A stretch of DNA of 64,000 bases from Armatimonadota bacterium (GTDB lineage Bacteria > Armatimonadota > Hebobacteria > CAIYQO01), in assembly GCA_029553475.1 (NCBI GenBank), contig JAKPKV010000042.1:1-64000 (forward strand), read 5' to 3'. Shown piece by piece: positions 41,675 through 52,450 of the stretch. A program made the translations under genes and the position numbers. Positions within the stretch are counted from its first letter, which is position 1. Each line of letters opens with the position of its first letter. The notes beneath the pieces were generated by a model. It was not told where the DNA came from. It did not search any database and was given only the letters and a program-made list of their open reading frames with translations.

Positions 41675-44600
41675 TCACTGCCCTGCCGCCCAGGTTATGG
41701 TATTTCCCAGCAGCGCCGGCCAGCCGGCCCATTGCCAGAAGGGGGTGTCGTGGCCCACCTTGTCGCCGAGGGCGGTGAGGGTGAAGACGGCGACGCGCCC
41801 CTTCCCCACGGCGGCGGTGACGAGCGCGGGGTCCGCGCCGGCGAGGAGCGGCGTCGCCGCCCCCGGTTTTGGGGTGACCCGGTGCCGCCAGTAGACCGCC
41901 GGCCCCCCCGCCCACGGCAGCGCGCCGAAGGCCGGGGCGCCCGTGCCCGCCTTGAGGATCAGCGGCGCCGGGGCGCGCTCCACCTCGCCGCCCGCGCCCA
42001 GCGTGACCGGCAGCAGCTCGTCAAAATAGGTGCCGGCCATGTTGCCCTGGCCCAGCGTGTACAGGCCGCCGAGGACCACCAGCCCGCCGCCGGCCTCCAC
42101 GAAATCCTTCAGCACCGCGCGGCCTTCGTATTGCAGCCCGTACGCGCCCACGTTGCAGAGCACCACCACGTCGTATTTGAACAGCTCCTCATACGTCTGC
42201 GGGAAGCCGATGGCCTCGCCGGTGCCTGACCAGCGCTCGGTGATGCGCTCGGCGCCGGCCAGCAGCGGCAGCACCGCGCCCAAGTGATAGGTATCCCAGG
42301 TCCAGCCCTTCACCACCAGCACGTCCAGGCCGGGTTCGCCGCCGACCCGCAGGCCGGCGGGGGGCTGCAGCGGGTTCTTCAGCGCCAGTTGCGCGTCGGT
42401 ATAGCGCTCGAGCTGCTCGATGAGGATGCGGTCCATCAGCAGGCGATTCTCGTCGGGGGCCTCGGTATACGCGCCGCCGATGAAGCAGGGCGCCAGCCCA
42501 TCCTTCGGACACTCGAACTCGATGCTGTAGTCGTGGTATTTGCCGTCGGCGATGAGCGTGTGCGCCTCGTCGGTGCGCCCGTACTCCGCGGTGGCGAAGC
42601 CGATGTTCTTGTCAATGATGCCGTGGATGAGCAGGCGCATGTTCATGCTCTGCTTGCCGGGGCCTTCCAGCTTGATGCGCATGCGGCCCACGTACCGGCC
42701 GGCGGGCAGCGGGCCCATCCAGGTGCGGCCGATATAGGTGCTTTTTTCGCCGGTGTCGCGCACCTGCGCGACCCCGTTGAGGGCGTCGGGGTCGGCGATG
42801 CCGCGCGCGGGCACGCTGTTGTAGCCGCTGTCCGTCTCGAAATTCCACACGTGCTGCTTCACCTGCCCGTGATCGTCCGGGCGCAGCGGATCAAAGCCCA
42901 TCGCCTTCGCGGCGCCCGTGCGCCCTTCTTCCACCAGCTTCGGGTCCGGCGCCTCGGTGAAGCGCGGCGGCGCGGCGGGGACGGTGAATTTGCCGGTGAA
43001 CTCCACCACCACCATGCTCCAGACGCTGACCTGCGGCACGGTGACGTCCACCCGGCCGCCCGCCGCTTTTCCCGCCAACTCCCGCGGCGCGTCGCCGGCC
43101 GTCGGGTCGAGCAGCAGCACGCGCGCCAGCTGCTGCCCGGCCGGCGCCGTCACGCGCACGGCGACGTTCGTCAACGGCTTCGGCAGCAGCACGTCTTTGG
43201 CGCCGATGGCGTCATGCGTCGGCGGATTGATGAGGTGGACGATGACCTGGCGCGTTCGCGCATCCACGATGCGCTCCTTCGCCCACTCCTGCCACCACGC
43301 CGGCGCCGCCGCCGTCACCGCCACGCTGCCGGCGGGGGCGGGCCGCAGCGCCATATCCCACACCAGCCCCGACCAGCGGGTGAGGAAGCGGCCCCAGTTC
43401 GCGCAGCCGGGAGCCTCCGCGTGGCCGCCATAGACCGGGTGCGCGCCCGCCGCCGTGCCGAGCACAAATTTATACAGCCGGTCCACCGGCGTCAGCTCCG
43501 GCCGGCTGAGGGCGTAGATCATGTGGTAGCTGCCGCCCAGCTTGCGCACGCCGTCCGCGGCGAGGATCTCCTGCGTCGCGTACTCCTGCCAGGAGGTATA
43601 TTTTTGCGTGCCGGCCATGCCGTAGCCCCAATGGTTGATCGCCTCCTGCATATACATGCCGCCGCCGGCCAGGCTCTCGCGCAGCTCGTGATCGTAGCCC
43701 GCCACCATGCCGCTGGCGGTGGAGGAGGTTTGGTAGCCAAAACTCCAGCTCTGGTTGAAGCCGAAGAGGTAATGGGGGTTGGCCGCCCACGCCGCCTGCT
43801 TCAACCGCTGCATGTTGGCGGTGGAGAGCGCGTCGTTGCCCGCCGTCCAGTGGCCGTCGAAACGCACGCCGTCCCAGCCGTATGCCTTCGAGGATTCGAG
43901 CAGCTCCTTCAGTCCCCATTCCAGCGGCGCCGGCTGCCGGAAGTCCGGCATCGAGCCCCACCAGTCGGATTGGTATGCCTTGCGGCCTTCGCGGTCCACA
44001 TGCCGCGTGATGTCGTGCCAGTGGGCGAGGTCCCAGGTGTTGAACTGCCCGGCGATATGCCCCTGGTCGCTCCTGTAAAACCACTCCGGGTGCTTGCGCG
44101 TCAGCTCCCAGCCCTCCGGCCCGCCGGTGCCGTGCTTGCCGTAGGTGATGCAGGCGATGCCGTTCGCCCGCGCCATGGCGTTGAAGGCTTTGATCATGCT
44201 CGCCTTCTCCCAGCGCGCGCTTTGCCCGCTGATCCACTCCTCGCGGTCCGGCGTCATGTCGCCCCAGTCGTCCGGCGGCCAGAAGAATTTTTCGTACCAG
44301 TTCGCATACGTCGCCCGGCAGCGCTCGAGATCCCGCTTCAGGCTCTCCTCCGAGCAGTATCCCGACATCCCCATGATGCCGATGCCGCCGGCGCAGAGGC
44401 CCACGGTGAACGTATTGTCGGCGATGTTGAAGACGTCGGCGCGGGTGTCGTATACCGGCAACCCTTTCGCGGCCGCATCCTTCGGCGTCAGCCAGACACG
44501 GGCTTCACAGCCATACTGCACCTGGCCCGCGATGAAAGGTATCTGGAGGGTCTGTTCGTCATCGGCGGCGATGGAGCCGCCAACCCCGGCAAGAGCCGTC

Positions 44601-45223
44601 GCGGAGCCGGGATGGCTCATCAGCTTGGCCTCGAGCAGGACATCCGCCGATTCTTTGGTGAAATTCCGCACCGTCACCAGCAGCTTCCCCCGCTCGCCGG
44701 GCCGGTAGACCAGTTTATCGGGGCGCAGGACGGTGATGCCCAGCCCCTGGTCCCGCCGTTTCACGTCCATGCCGTACAGGCGTACCCAGGGCAGCTCTCT
44801 CGCCTGGTTGTTCGACCATTCCACGTAGACGCGCACCGCCGACGGCTTCGCCAGCACGGCGTCGAAGGTGACGGTGAGCGGCGTCTCGTCCTGCGGGAAA
44901 TCGGGGCCGGTCAGCGCGCGGCGCTGCTGCGGCTGGCCGGGGATATCGAGGATACAGTCCACCTGCGCCCGCGACGCGCCGAATGGCGGCGCGGCCAGTT
45001 TGAAGGTGACCGTGTAACACCCCGGCTCCACGTCGGTCGCGCCGGCGGACGCCGCCCGCCCGGACGCGTCCTTCGTCGGCACCTGCAGGTAGGGGTCATC
45101 CACCTCCACCTCGCGGAGGGTGTTCGCCGGCACGGTCAACTGACCGAGCGAGAACTCGACATCCGCGACCCCGGCGAGGGGCGGCAGCAGCGCAACCAGC
45201 AGCAGGACGAGCACGCGAGACAT
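41675..45223 (-). CDS. Large secreted TIM-barrel glycosidase-like protein with C-terminal ThuA/GATase-like domain
   Basis: Signal peptide MSRVLVLLLVALLPPLAGVAD; YGWDGVRFDGHW barrel motif; C-terminal DVVVLCNVGAYGL...LKDFVEAGGGLVVLGG. Confidence 0.7.
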   Translation of the reverse strand: MSRVLVLLLVALLPPLAGVADVEFSLGQLTVPANTLREVEVDDPYLQVPTKDASGRAASAGATDVEPGCYTVTFKLAAPPFGASRAQVDCILDIPGQPQQRRALTGPDFPQDETPLTVTFDAVLAKPSAVRVYVEWSNNQARELPWVRLYGMDVKRRDQGLGITVLRPDKLVYRPGERGKLLVTVRNFTKESADVLLEAKLMSHPGSATALAGVGGSIAADDEQTLQIPFIAGQVQYGCEARVWLTPKDAAAKGLPVYDTRADVFNIADNTFTVGLCAGGIGIMGMSGYCSEESLKRDLERCRATYANWYEKFFWPPDDWGDMTPDREEWISGQSARWEKASMIKAFNAMARANGIACITYGKHGTGGPEGWELTRKHPEWFYRSDQGHIAGQFNTWDLAHWHDITRHVDREGRKAYQSDWWGSMPDFRQPAPLEWGLKELLESSKAYGWDGVRFDGHWTAGNDALSTANMQRLKQAAWAANPHYLFGFNQSWSFGYQTSSTASGMVAGYDHELRESLAGGGMYMQEAINHWGYGMAGTQKYTSWQEYATQEILAADGVRKLGGSYHMIYALSRPELTPVDRLYKFVLGTAAGAHPVYGGHAEAPGCANWGRFLTRWSGLVWDMALRPAPAGSVAVTAAAPAWWQEWAKERIVDARTRQVIVHLINPPTHDAIGAKDVLLPKPLTNVAVRVTAPAGQQLARVLLLDPTAGDAPRELAGKAAGGRVDVTVPQVSVWSMVVVEFTGKFTVPAAPPRFTEAPDPKLVEEGRTGAAKAMGFDPLRPDDHGQVKQHVWNFETDSGYNSVPARGIADPDALNGVAQVRDTGEKSTYIGRTWMGPLPAGRYVGRMRIKLEGPGKQSMNMRLLIHGIIDKNIGFATAEYGRTDEAHTLIADGKYHDYSIEFECPKDGLAPCFIGGAYTEAPDENRLLMDRILIEQLERYTDAQLALKNPLQPPAGLRVGGEPGLDVLVVKGWTWDTYHLGAVLPLLAGAERITERWSGTGEAIGFPQTYEELFKYDVVVLCNVGAYGLQYEGRAVLKDFVEAGGGLVVLGGLYTLGQGNMAGTYFDELLPVTLGAGGEVERAPAPLILKAGTGAPAFGALPWAGGPAVYWRHRVTPKPGAATPLLAGADPALVTAAVGKGRVAVFTLTALGDKVGHDTPFWQWAGWPALLGNTITWAAGQ

Positions 45224-45468
45224 GGCAATACCTCCCGGTGATGCAAAGAGGATTCCATAGTGAAGGTCGGGTTCCTGCCGGATGCCGTTCGGATACGCCT
45301 TTGTGCTCGTCATTGGGGGGCGGGTCTGTGGGGGTTCACCACGAAGAACGGAAGAAGGGAAGACGCGAAGGTTGGTTTGAAAAACAGATGGTGGTTACGC
45401 GCGGATACCTTCTCTAAGTAGTACGAAATGGTAACAGCAGTGGATGACGAATGCCATTTCGATGACGA

Positions 45469-46227
45469 TCACGGGAACAGGTAGCTCACTGAAAAGCCGA
45501 AATCGAAGCGACCGTCGCCCACGGCGACGGTATCCAGGCGCAGGCCGGGCACTTCGCGGGGATAGAGGCGCAAGCCGAGGTTGAAGTTGGCGTCAATGGC
45601 GGGCTCGGGATGGGCCTGCAGGAAGACGGGATCGGTGCTGTACTCGGCGATGATCTCCACGGCGTCGCTGACGCTCCAGCGCGCGCCGGCGGCGGCGCCC
45701 AGCCCGCGGTTATCGTACGTCAGGCCCAGGCTGAACCACGCATAGGTGCCGACGAGGAAGGCGCGGCGGCCCCGGTCGGCGCCGGAGTCGCCAAAGCCGA
45801 TATCGGTGACGTCGGTCAGGTCCAGCACGCCGGCCGCCAGCCCCAGGCGCCGGTCATCCGGGGGGACGAGGAGATACTTCACCGCCACCTGCGTCCACTT
45901 CTGATCCGCCGCGGCGGCGGGGAAGGGGTCGGCGTAGTGGTGCGCGTGCAGATATTCGTGGCGCAGCGTCACCGCCAGCTCCAGATCGTCCGTCGGCCTC
46001 CAGGTGAGGCTGCCGGTGTACCAGACGTTGCGCACCCGCGCGGTATTGTTGCTCTGCGAGAAGCGAATCTCGGAGAAAGTAACGGCGAAGGGCCGGTTTG
46101 CTGGCAGCGTCTCCGCCGTGGGCAGAGTGAAGAGGCCCACCATCCCCTCCCAGGTGGGAGTGGGCATGCCCGCGTGGACGAGCAGCCCGGCGGCCAGCAG
46201 CAGGATGCACGGTATGCCTCGGCTCAT
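45469..46227 (-). CDS. Outer-membrane beta-barrel, YjbH-like
   Basis: Signal peptide; GLFTLPTAETLPANRPF; alternating beta strands ending in SVSYLFP. Confidence 0.6.
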   Translation of the reverse strand: MSRGIPCILLLAAGLLVHAGMPTPTWEGMVGLFTLPTAETLPANRPFAVTFSEIRFSQSNNTARVRNVWYTGSLTWRPTDDLELAVTLRHEYLHAHHYADPFPAAAADQKWTQVAVKYLLVPPDDRRLGLAAGVLDLTDVTDIGFGDSGADRGRRAFLVGTYAWFSLGLTYDNRGLGAAAGARWSVSDAVEIIAEYSTDPVFLQAHPEPAIDANFNLGLRLYPREVPGLRLDTVAVGDGRFDFGFSVSYLFP

Positions 46228-46389
46228 CAGGAGGAGCGTAGCACATCCCGGTCTTGCTGGCTGTTCACTTCCCGACGCCGCTGTGACGGTCCGCGCGCAT
46301 GCGGAGGGAGAGCGAGACCGTCTCGTTCGGAAAGGAGATACCGGCACGGCGTGGAAGAAACACGCCATCGTCACGGAATGGAGCAGGCT

Positions 46390-47745
46390 ATGGGCACGAT
46401 TCACGAGGCATCACGCGAGACGCCGGTGGTCTGTGACGCGGATGTATGCGTCATCGGGGGAAGCTGCACGGGGCTCTTTGCCGCGGTGCGGGCGGCGCGG
46501 CGCGGGCTGGCGGTGGCGCTGATCGAGAACAACGGCTACTTCGGCGGGGCGGCGACGGCCGGGCTGGTGAATGTGTGGCACGCCCTCACCGATACCGCCG
46601 GCGAGCGCCGGATCATCGCCGGCCTCACCGCGGAGATGCTGGCGCGGCTGGAGCGGCGCGGGGCCATGCAGCCATTCATGCACCACGGCTACCAGCTGAA
46701 TTGCGCGGCGCTGGTGCTGGAGTTGGACGCGCTGGCGCGCGAGCACCCGACGATTCGCCCCTTTCTGCACGCGAAATTCGTGGCGCCGGCCCTCGATGAC
46801 GACGGGCGGGTGACGCACGCCGTCATCGAGGACAAGAGCGGCCGGCGGGCGATTGCCGCGCGCGTCTTCATTGACGCCTCCGGCGACGGCGACCTGGTGG
46901 CGCGCATGGGGCTGCCCACCGTCACCCGCGCGGTGCTGCAGCCGCCCACCGCGTGCGTCTATCTCGCCGGGCTGGACGCGGTGGCGGCGCAAAGCCCGGC
47001 GTTCAACCTGCGGCATGAGGTCTTCGACCCGCGCTACCCGGAGGCGCTGCCGCCCGGTTTCCTGTGGACCGCCCGCGTGCCAGGGGCGCCGGGCCTGACG
47101 ATGGTGGCGGGCACCCGCGTGCATGGCGCGAACTGCGCCGACGCCGACCAGCTCACCGCTGCTGAACTGGAAAGCCGGCGGCAAATCCAGGCGATGCTCG
47201 ACCTGCTACGCCGCCATATCCCCGGCGGCGACGCCGTGCAGCCGGTGGCGCTGCCCGCCTATCTCGGCATCCGCGAGACGCGCCACGCCGTCTGCCGCTA
47301 CCGCCTCACCGAGACGGACGTGCTGGACGGCGCGCGCTTTCCCGACGCCATCGCCAACGGCACCTATCAGGTGGATATCCACCACGGCGCCGGGGCCGGC
47401 CTCACCTTCCGCTTCCTCAACGGCGTCGAGCAGCACCACGTGCCCGGCCAGCCCGTGGTCACCGGCCGCTGGCGCGCGCCGCGCGAAACCGACCCCACCT
47501 TCTACCAGATTCCCTACCGCTGCCTGGTGCCGGCGGACGCCCGCAACGTGCTCATCGCCGGGCGCTGCATTGACGCCGACCAGGGCGCCCACGGCGCCGT
47601 GCGCGTGATGGTGAACACCAACCAGATGGGCGAAGCCGCCGGCCTGGCCGCCGCGCTGGCCCGCGAGACGGGCGTGGACGCCGCCGACGTGGATACCGAT
47701 GCGCTGCGGCGGGCGCTGGCGGAGGCGGGGGCGATAGTGCTCTAG
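46390..47745 (+). CDS. FAD-dependent oxidoreductase (FAD_oxidored-like)
   Basis: ADVCVIGGSCTGLFAAVRAARRGLAVALIENNGYFGGAATAG; FIDASGDGDLVARMG. Confidence 0.88.
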   Translation: MGTIHEASRETPVVCDADVCVIGGSCTGLFAAVRAARRGLAVALIENNGYFGGAATAGLVNVWHALTDTAGERRIIAGLTAEMLARLERRGAMQPFMHHGYQLNCAALVLELDALAREHPTIRPFLHAKFVAPALDDDGRVTHAVIEDKSGRRAIAARVFIDASGDGDLVARMGLPTVTRAVLQPPTACVYLAGLDAVAAQSPAFNLRHEVFDPRYPEALPPGFLWTARVPGAPGLTMVAGTRVHGANCADADQLTAAELESRRQIQAMLDLLRRHIPGGDAVQPVALPAYLGIRETRHAVCRYRLTETDVLDGARFPDAIANGTYQVDIHHGAGAGLTFRFLNGVEQHHVPGQPVVTGRWRAPRETDPTFYQIPYRCLVPADARNVLIAGRCIDADQGAHGAVRVMVNTNQMGEAAGLAAALARETGVDAADVDTDALRRALAEAGAIVL

Positions 47746-47801
47746 CCGCGAAGAGGCGGCGGACGATACCCACCGCGGCGCGCGCTGGCGGACGCCCCTC
47801 T

Positions 47802-48083
47802 TTACCCGAACAGCTTCTCGCGAATGCGCAATTCCAGGTCGGCGCGTTCGCCGTCGGAGAGCCGATCGTCCAGCTCGTCGAGCGCCCCGGTCAGCGCGAT
47901 CGTCTCCAGCGCCCGGGTGATGCGGGCGACGAGCAGCACGCCGATGATGCCGGTGGCGAGGGTGGCGAGCGGGATGAGCAGGATGAACGGCAGGAGCTTT
48001 TCCGGGAATGGCGGCTGGGCGTTCGCGCGGCAGCCGCGCTTCGCGTGGCCCTTCCAGTGCCGGGGCAGGTGTGAGAGTCCCAT
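47802..48083 (-). CDS. Small single-TM hypothetical protein
   Basis: LLPFILLIPLATLATGIIGVLLV TM segment; RBS AAAGGAGG. Confidence 0.55.
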   Translation of the reverse strand: MGLSHLPRHWKGHAKRGCRANAQPPFPEKLLPFILLIPLATLATGIIGVLLVARITRALETIALTGALDELDDRLSDGERADLELRIREKLFG

Positions 48084-48184
48084 CGGTCAACCTCCTTTGT
48101 CGCTGATGGCTTCCCCTACCATACCACGCGCGCCGCGGATCGCAAGAGCCGCGGCGCGCACGTTGTGCACCTGACGTGACGTGG

Positions 48185-48350
48185 CTTAGAAACTGTCTTG
48201 ACCGTGATCGGTGCCAGATCGCTGAGGATGGATCGTGGCTGGCGAGGCGGATTTCTGCGAGTGTATTGGGAAATACATGCCAGGACATCCCACGACGCCA
48301 GACGCGATCCAGACCAGCGAGATGGCACCGATCACGGTCAAGACAGTTTC

Positions 48351-48354
<4 letters not shown>
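48185..48354. repeat. MITE-like inverted repeat, family A copy 2
   Basis: CTTAGAAACTGTCTTGACCGTGATCGGTGCCAG / TGGCACCGATCACGGTCAAGACAGTTTCTTAC; aligned internally to 15121-15293. Confidence 0.88.
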
Positions 48355-49589
<1,235 letters not shown>

Positions 49590-49631
49590 GCGTATCGCAA
49601 TTCCTTCCTGAGTTGGCGGCAACTCGGACGA

Positions 49632-49898
49632 TTACAGGCCCTTGCGCTGCTTGATGTAGCTCACCACGTCGGCCACGGACACGAGCGTGGAGGCGTCCTC
49701 GTCGGAAATGGATTCGAGGTCGAATTTATCCTCGAGGGCCATGATCAGCTCCACCAGCGCGAGCGAGTCGGCGCCGAGATCGTGCTGGAACTTGGCTTCC
49801 ATGGTCACGGCGTCTTCGGCGACGTCCAACTGCTCGGCAACAACCTCGCGAATGGTGGCGACGATGGACGCGTCGGTCCAGGTTTTCTCATCGGACAT
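49632..49898 (-). CDS. acpP: Acyl carrier protein
   Basis: FQHDLGADSLALVELIMALEDKFD phosphopantetheine DSL motif. Confidence 0.95.
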   Translation of the reverse strand: MSDEKTWTDASIVATIREVVAEQLDVAEDAVTMEAKFQHDLGADSLALVELIMALEDKFDLESISDEDASTLVSVADVVSYIKQRKGL

Positions 49899-50155
49899 GG
49901 GTGAGTACCTCCTCGTGACATTGACTGAAGTCGCGCGTATGATACAGGTTTTTTCCCATTCTGGAAAGAGGGGGCGAAAATCCTACACCGTGGCGGCGTT
50001 GTTTCGGGTATCATATCGCCCGTTTTGCGCCGCGAAGCCTGCCGCTGCTTCGCGGCGTTTCTCCTGGCGGGGGAGGGGGCCGAGCACGGCTGGCGGCAGG
50101 AATCCGGCGGATGCCGGGGAATAAGGGGGTATCTCCAGACAACGAGGACGGTCCC

Positions 50156-51007
50156 ATGCCCAGCTACCCGCTCATCGGCGCGCATCTCTCCACCAGCACG
50201 GGGCTGGCGGCGATGGTGCGGACCGCCGTCGAAATCGGCGCCGCCTGCATCCAGATGTTCACGGCCAGCCCGCAGCAGTGGCGCGACAAACGCTACGCCC
50301 CCGCCGAGGTGGAGGCCTTTCGCGCGGCGCTGGCGGAGACGGGCGTGGGGCCGGTGGCCTCGCACGAGTCCTACCTTATTAATTTAGCCAGCGGCGACCC
50401 GGCGCTGCTGGAGAAATCGCGCGCGGCCTTCGTGCAGGAGATCGCCCGCTGCGGCGTCCTCGGCCTGCCGATGGTCATCATCCACTGGGGGTCCTACAAG
50501 GGCGGCACGCTGGAGGACGGGCTGGCGCGGCTGGCGGAGAGCCTGAACCGGCTCATCCCCCTCGCCGACGACGCCGGCGTGCAGATCGTGCTGGAAACCA
50601 CCGCCGGGCAGGGCAGCTACCTGGGCGGCGAGTTCGCCCAGTTCCCGCGCCTCTTTGACATGGTGGCGCGGCAAGAGCGCCTGGGCGTCTGCCTGGACAC
50701 CTGCCACGTCTTCGCCGCCGGGTACGACCTGCGCACCGACGAGGGCTACGCGCGCACCTGGGCGGAGTTCGACCGCCTCATCGGTATTGATCGCCTGCGC
50801 GCCATGCACCTCAACGACACCGAAAAGCTCCTCGCCAGCCACGCCGACCGCCACAGCAACATCGGCCACGGCCTGCTCGGCGCCGCCACCTTCCGCCGCC
50901 TCCTCCACGACCCCCGCCTGCGCGACGTGCCCAAATACCTGGAAACCCCCGGCGGCGACGACGCGTATGCCGCCGATCTGCTGCTGCTGCGGGAGCTGGC
51001 GGCGTGA
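50156..51007 (+). CDS. nfo: Deoxyribonuclease IV (AP endonuclease 2 family)
   Basis: GAHLSTSTGLAAMVRTAVEIGAACIQMFTASPQQW; LETTAGQGS; LDTCHVFAAGYD; HLNDTEKLLASHADRHSNIGHG. Confidence 0.96.
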   Translation: MPSYPLIGAHLSTSTGLAAMVRTAVEIGAACIQMFTASPQQWRDKRYAPAEVEAFRAALAETGVGPVASHESYLINLASGDPALLEKSRAAFVQEIARCGVLGLPMVIIHWGSYKGGTLEDGLARLAESLNRLIPLADDAGVQIVLETTAGQGSYLGGEFAQFPRLFDMVARQERLGVCLDTCHVFAAGYDLRTDEGYARTWAEFDRLIGIDRLRAMHLNDTEKLLASHADRHSNIGHGLLGAATFRRLLHDPRLRDVPKYLETPGGDDAYAADLLLLRELAA

Positions 51008-51023
51008 ACGGGCCGGAGGGGGA

Positions 51024-52343
51024 TCAGGCTGTTTGCCCGTCGCGCGGCGGGCGAGGGGGGCGCCGCTCCGTTCCCGGCAGCCGCGCCCACGCCAGCACCG
51101 CCCCCAGCAGCATCAGCGCGGCGGCGGCGGCGACGGTGGGGATGAGGCCGGCGGCGCCGAGGAGCCAGCCGGCGGCAAGGGGCACCAGCACGCCGCGCAC
51201 GCCCACCGCCACGTTCTGCACCGCCTGGTAGCGCAGCACCGCCCCGCGCCCCGCCATGGCGTTCACCACCAGGTAAAAATAGACCGCCTGCAGGCCGTAG
51301 CCGATATTCGTGACGATGAGGCCGGGCAGCAGCAGCAGGAAGGCGAGGCCGCCGCGGACGCCGAGGGCGAGGAGCAGGAGGCTGATGAGCATATTCACGG
51401 CGGTGAGCGCGTAGGGCAGGATGAGCTGGCGGTTCTCGTCACCCACCCGGCCGTGGCGGCTCATATAGAGGTAGGCGCCCATCTGCGCCACCGACATCAG
51501 CGCGGAGAGCACCCCCACCTGGCCGAAGGTGAGGGCGAAGGCGTCGGCGTCCGCCACCATCACCGGCCACGCCACCGTGCCCACGATGCCCCCGCTGCCG
51601 AAGAAGGTGAGCGCCACCAGGTACCAGAGGAACGCCCGGTTGCGCAGCGGAGCTTCCCCGGGAGCGCCGGTGTCCTCACCGGCATCCTGCGTCCCGGGAG
51701 CGTCGGATTCCTCGCCGGCATCCTGCGCCCCCGAAGCGCCGGCGTCCTCGCCGGTCGCCTCCTCGCGCACCCCGCGGAAGCGCCACATCGCCGCCACCGC
51801 GAGGAAGCCGAAGACGCACAGCCCGCCGAGGGCGCGGATGGCGACGTCCAGCGGCCGGCCGGTGAGCAGCCAGCCGATGAGCATGGTGAAGAGAAACGCC
51901 GCCAGCGCGCGGACCGTGAAGATGAGGCTCATCACGCGGGTATGCGCGGCGTTGGGATACACGACGTTGAGCAGCGCGGGGTAGGCGGCGTCGGAGATGC
52001 CGCCGAGCAGCAGCACCCCGGCGTAGCCGATCATCAGCGTGGGCAGCGAGGGGGCGACAAGCATCGGCAGCAGGCTGAGGCTCGCCAGCAGGCGCAGCGC
52101 CATCATCACCCCGCCCAGCGGCCAGCGCCGGCAGAGCAGCGGCAGCCATCCGCTGAACAGCGCCGAGGCGTAGTTCACCGACACCGCCGCCCCCAGCAGC
52201 ATGGCGTCCGCCCCGGCCTTGCGCCCCACTACCAGCCCCAGCGCCGTGAGCACCGCCAGCATCACCGCCCACGCCGCGTTGGCGGCGGCATCGGCGAGAA
52301 AGACGGGGCGCAGCGCGGGCTCGGCGCGAAAGGTCGTCAACAT
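51024..52343 (-). CDS. MFS-type transporter
   Basis: 12-TM hydrophobic pattern with central cytoplasmic loop containing tandem 12-aa repeats. Confidence 0.8.
   Translation of the reverse strand: MLTTFRAEPALRPVFLADAAANAAWAVMLAVLTALGLVVGRKAGADAMLLGAAVSVNYASALFSGWLPLLCRRWPLGGVMMALRLLASLSLLPMLVAPSLPTLMIGYAGVLLLGGISDAAYPALLNVVYPNAAHTRVMSLIFTVRALAAFLFTMLIGWLLTGRPLDVAIRALGGLCVFGFLAVAAMWRFRGVREEATGEDAGASGAQDAGEESDAPGTQDAGEDTGAPGEAPLRNRAFLWYLVALTFFGSGGIVGTVAWPVMVADADAFALTFGQVGVLSALMSVAQMGAYLYMSRHGRVGDENRQLILPYALTAVNMLISLLLLALGVRGGLAFLLLLPGLIVTNIGYGLQAVYFYLVVNAMAGRGAVLRYQAVQNVAVGVRGVLVPLAAGWLLGAAGLIPTVAAAAALMLLGAVLAWARLPGTERRPPRPPRDGQTA
51657..51764. repeat. Three 36-bp tandem units inside MFS coding sequence
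   Basis: CCCGGGAGCGCCGGTGTCCTCACCGGCATCCTGCGT / CCCGGGAGCGTCGGATTCCTCGCCGGCATCCTGCGC / CCCCGAAGCGCCGGCGTCCTCGCCGGTCGCCTCCTC. Confidence 0.88.
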
Positions 52344-52450
52344 GGCGCCCGCACACTATACCGGGTGTGGGGGAAAGGGGCAAGGGGGCAGGAATCTCGC
52401 CGGCAAGTGCGAATATGCACAACAGGGCCGCCACGGTCGGAGGCTCGGAA

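Noticed and set aside
42284-45241. 985-aa plus-strand ORF
   Set aside because: Antisense shadow of the secreted protein 41675-45223; His/Arg-rich with no recognisable motifs
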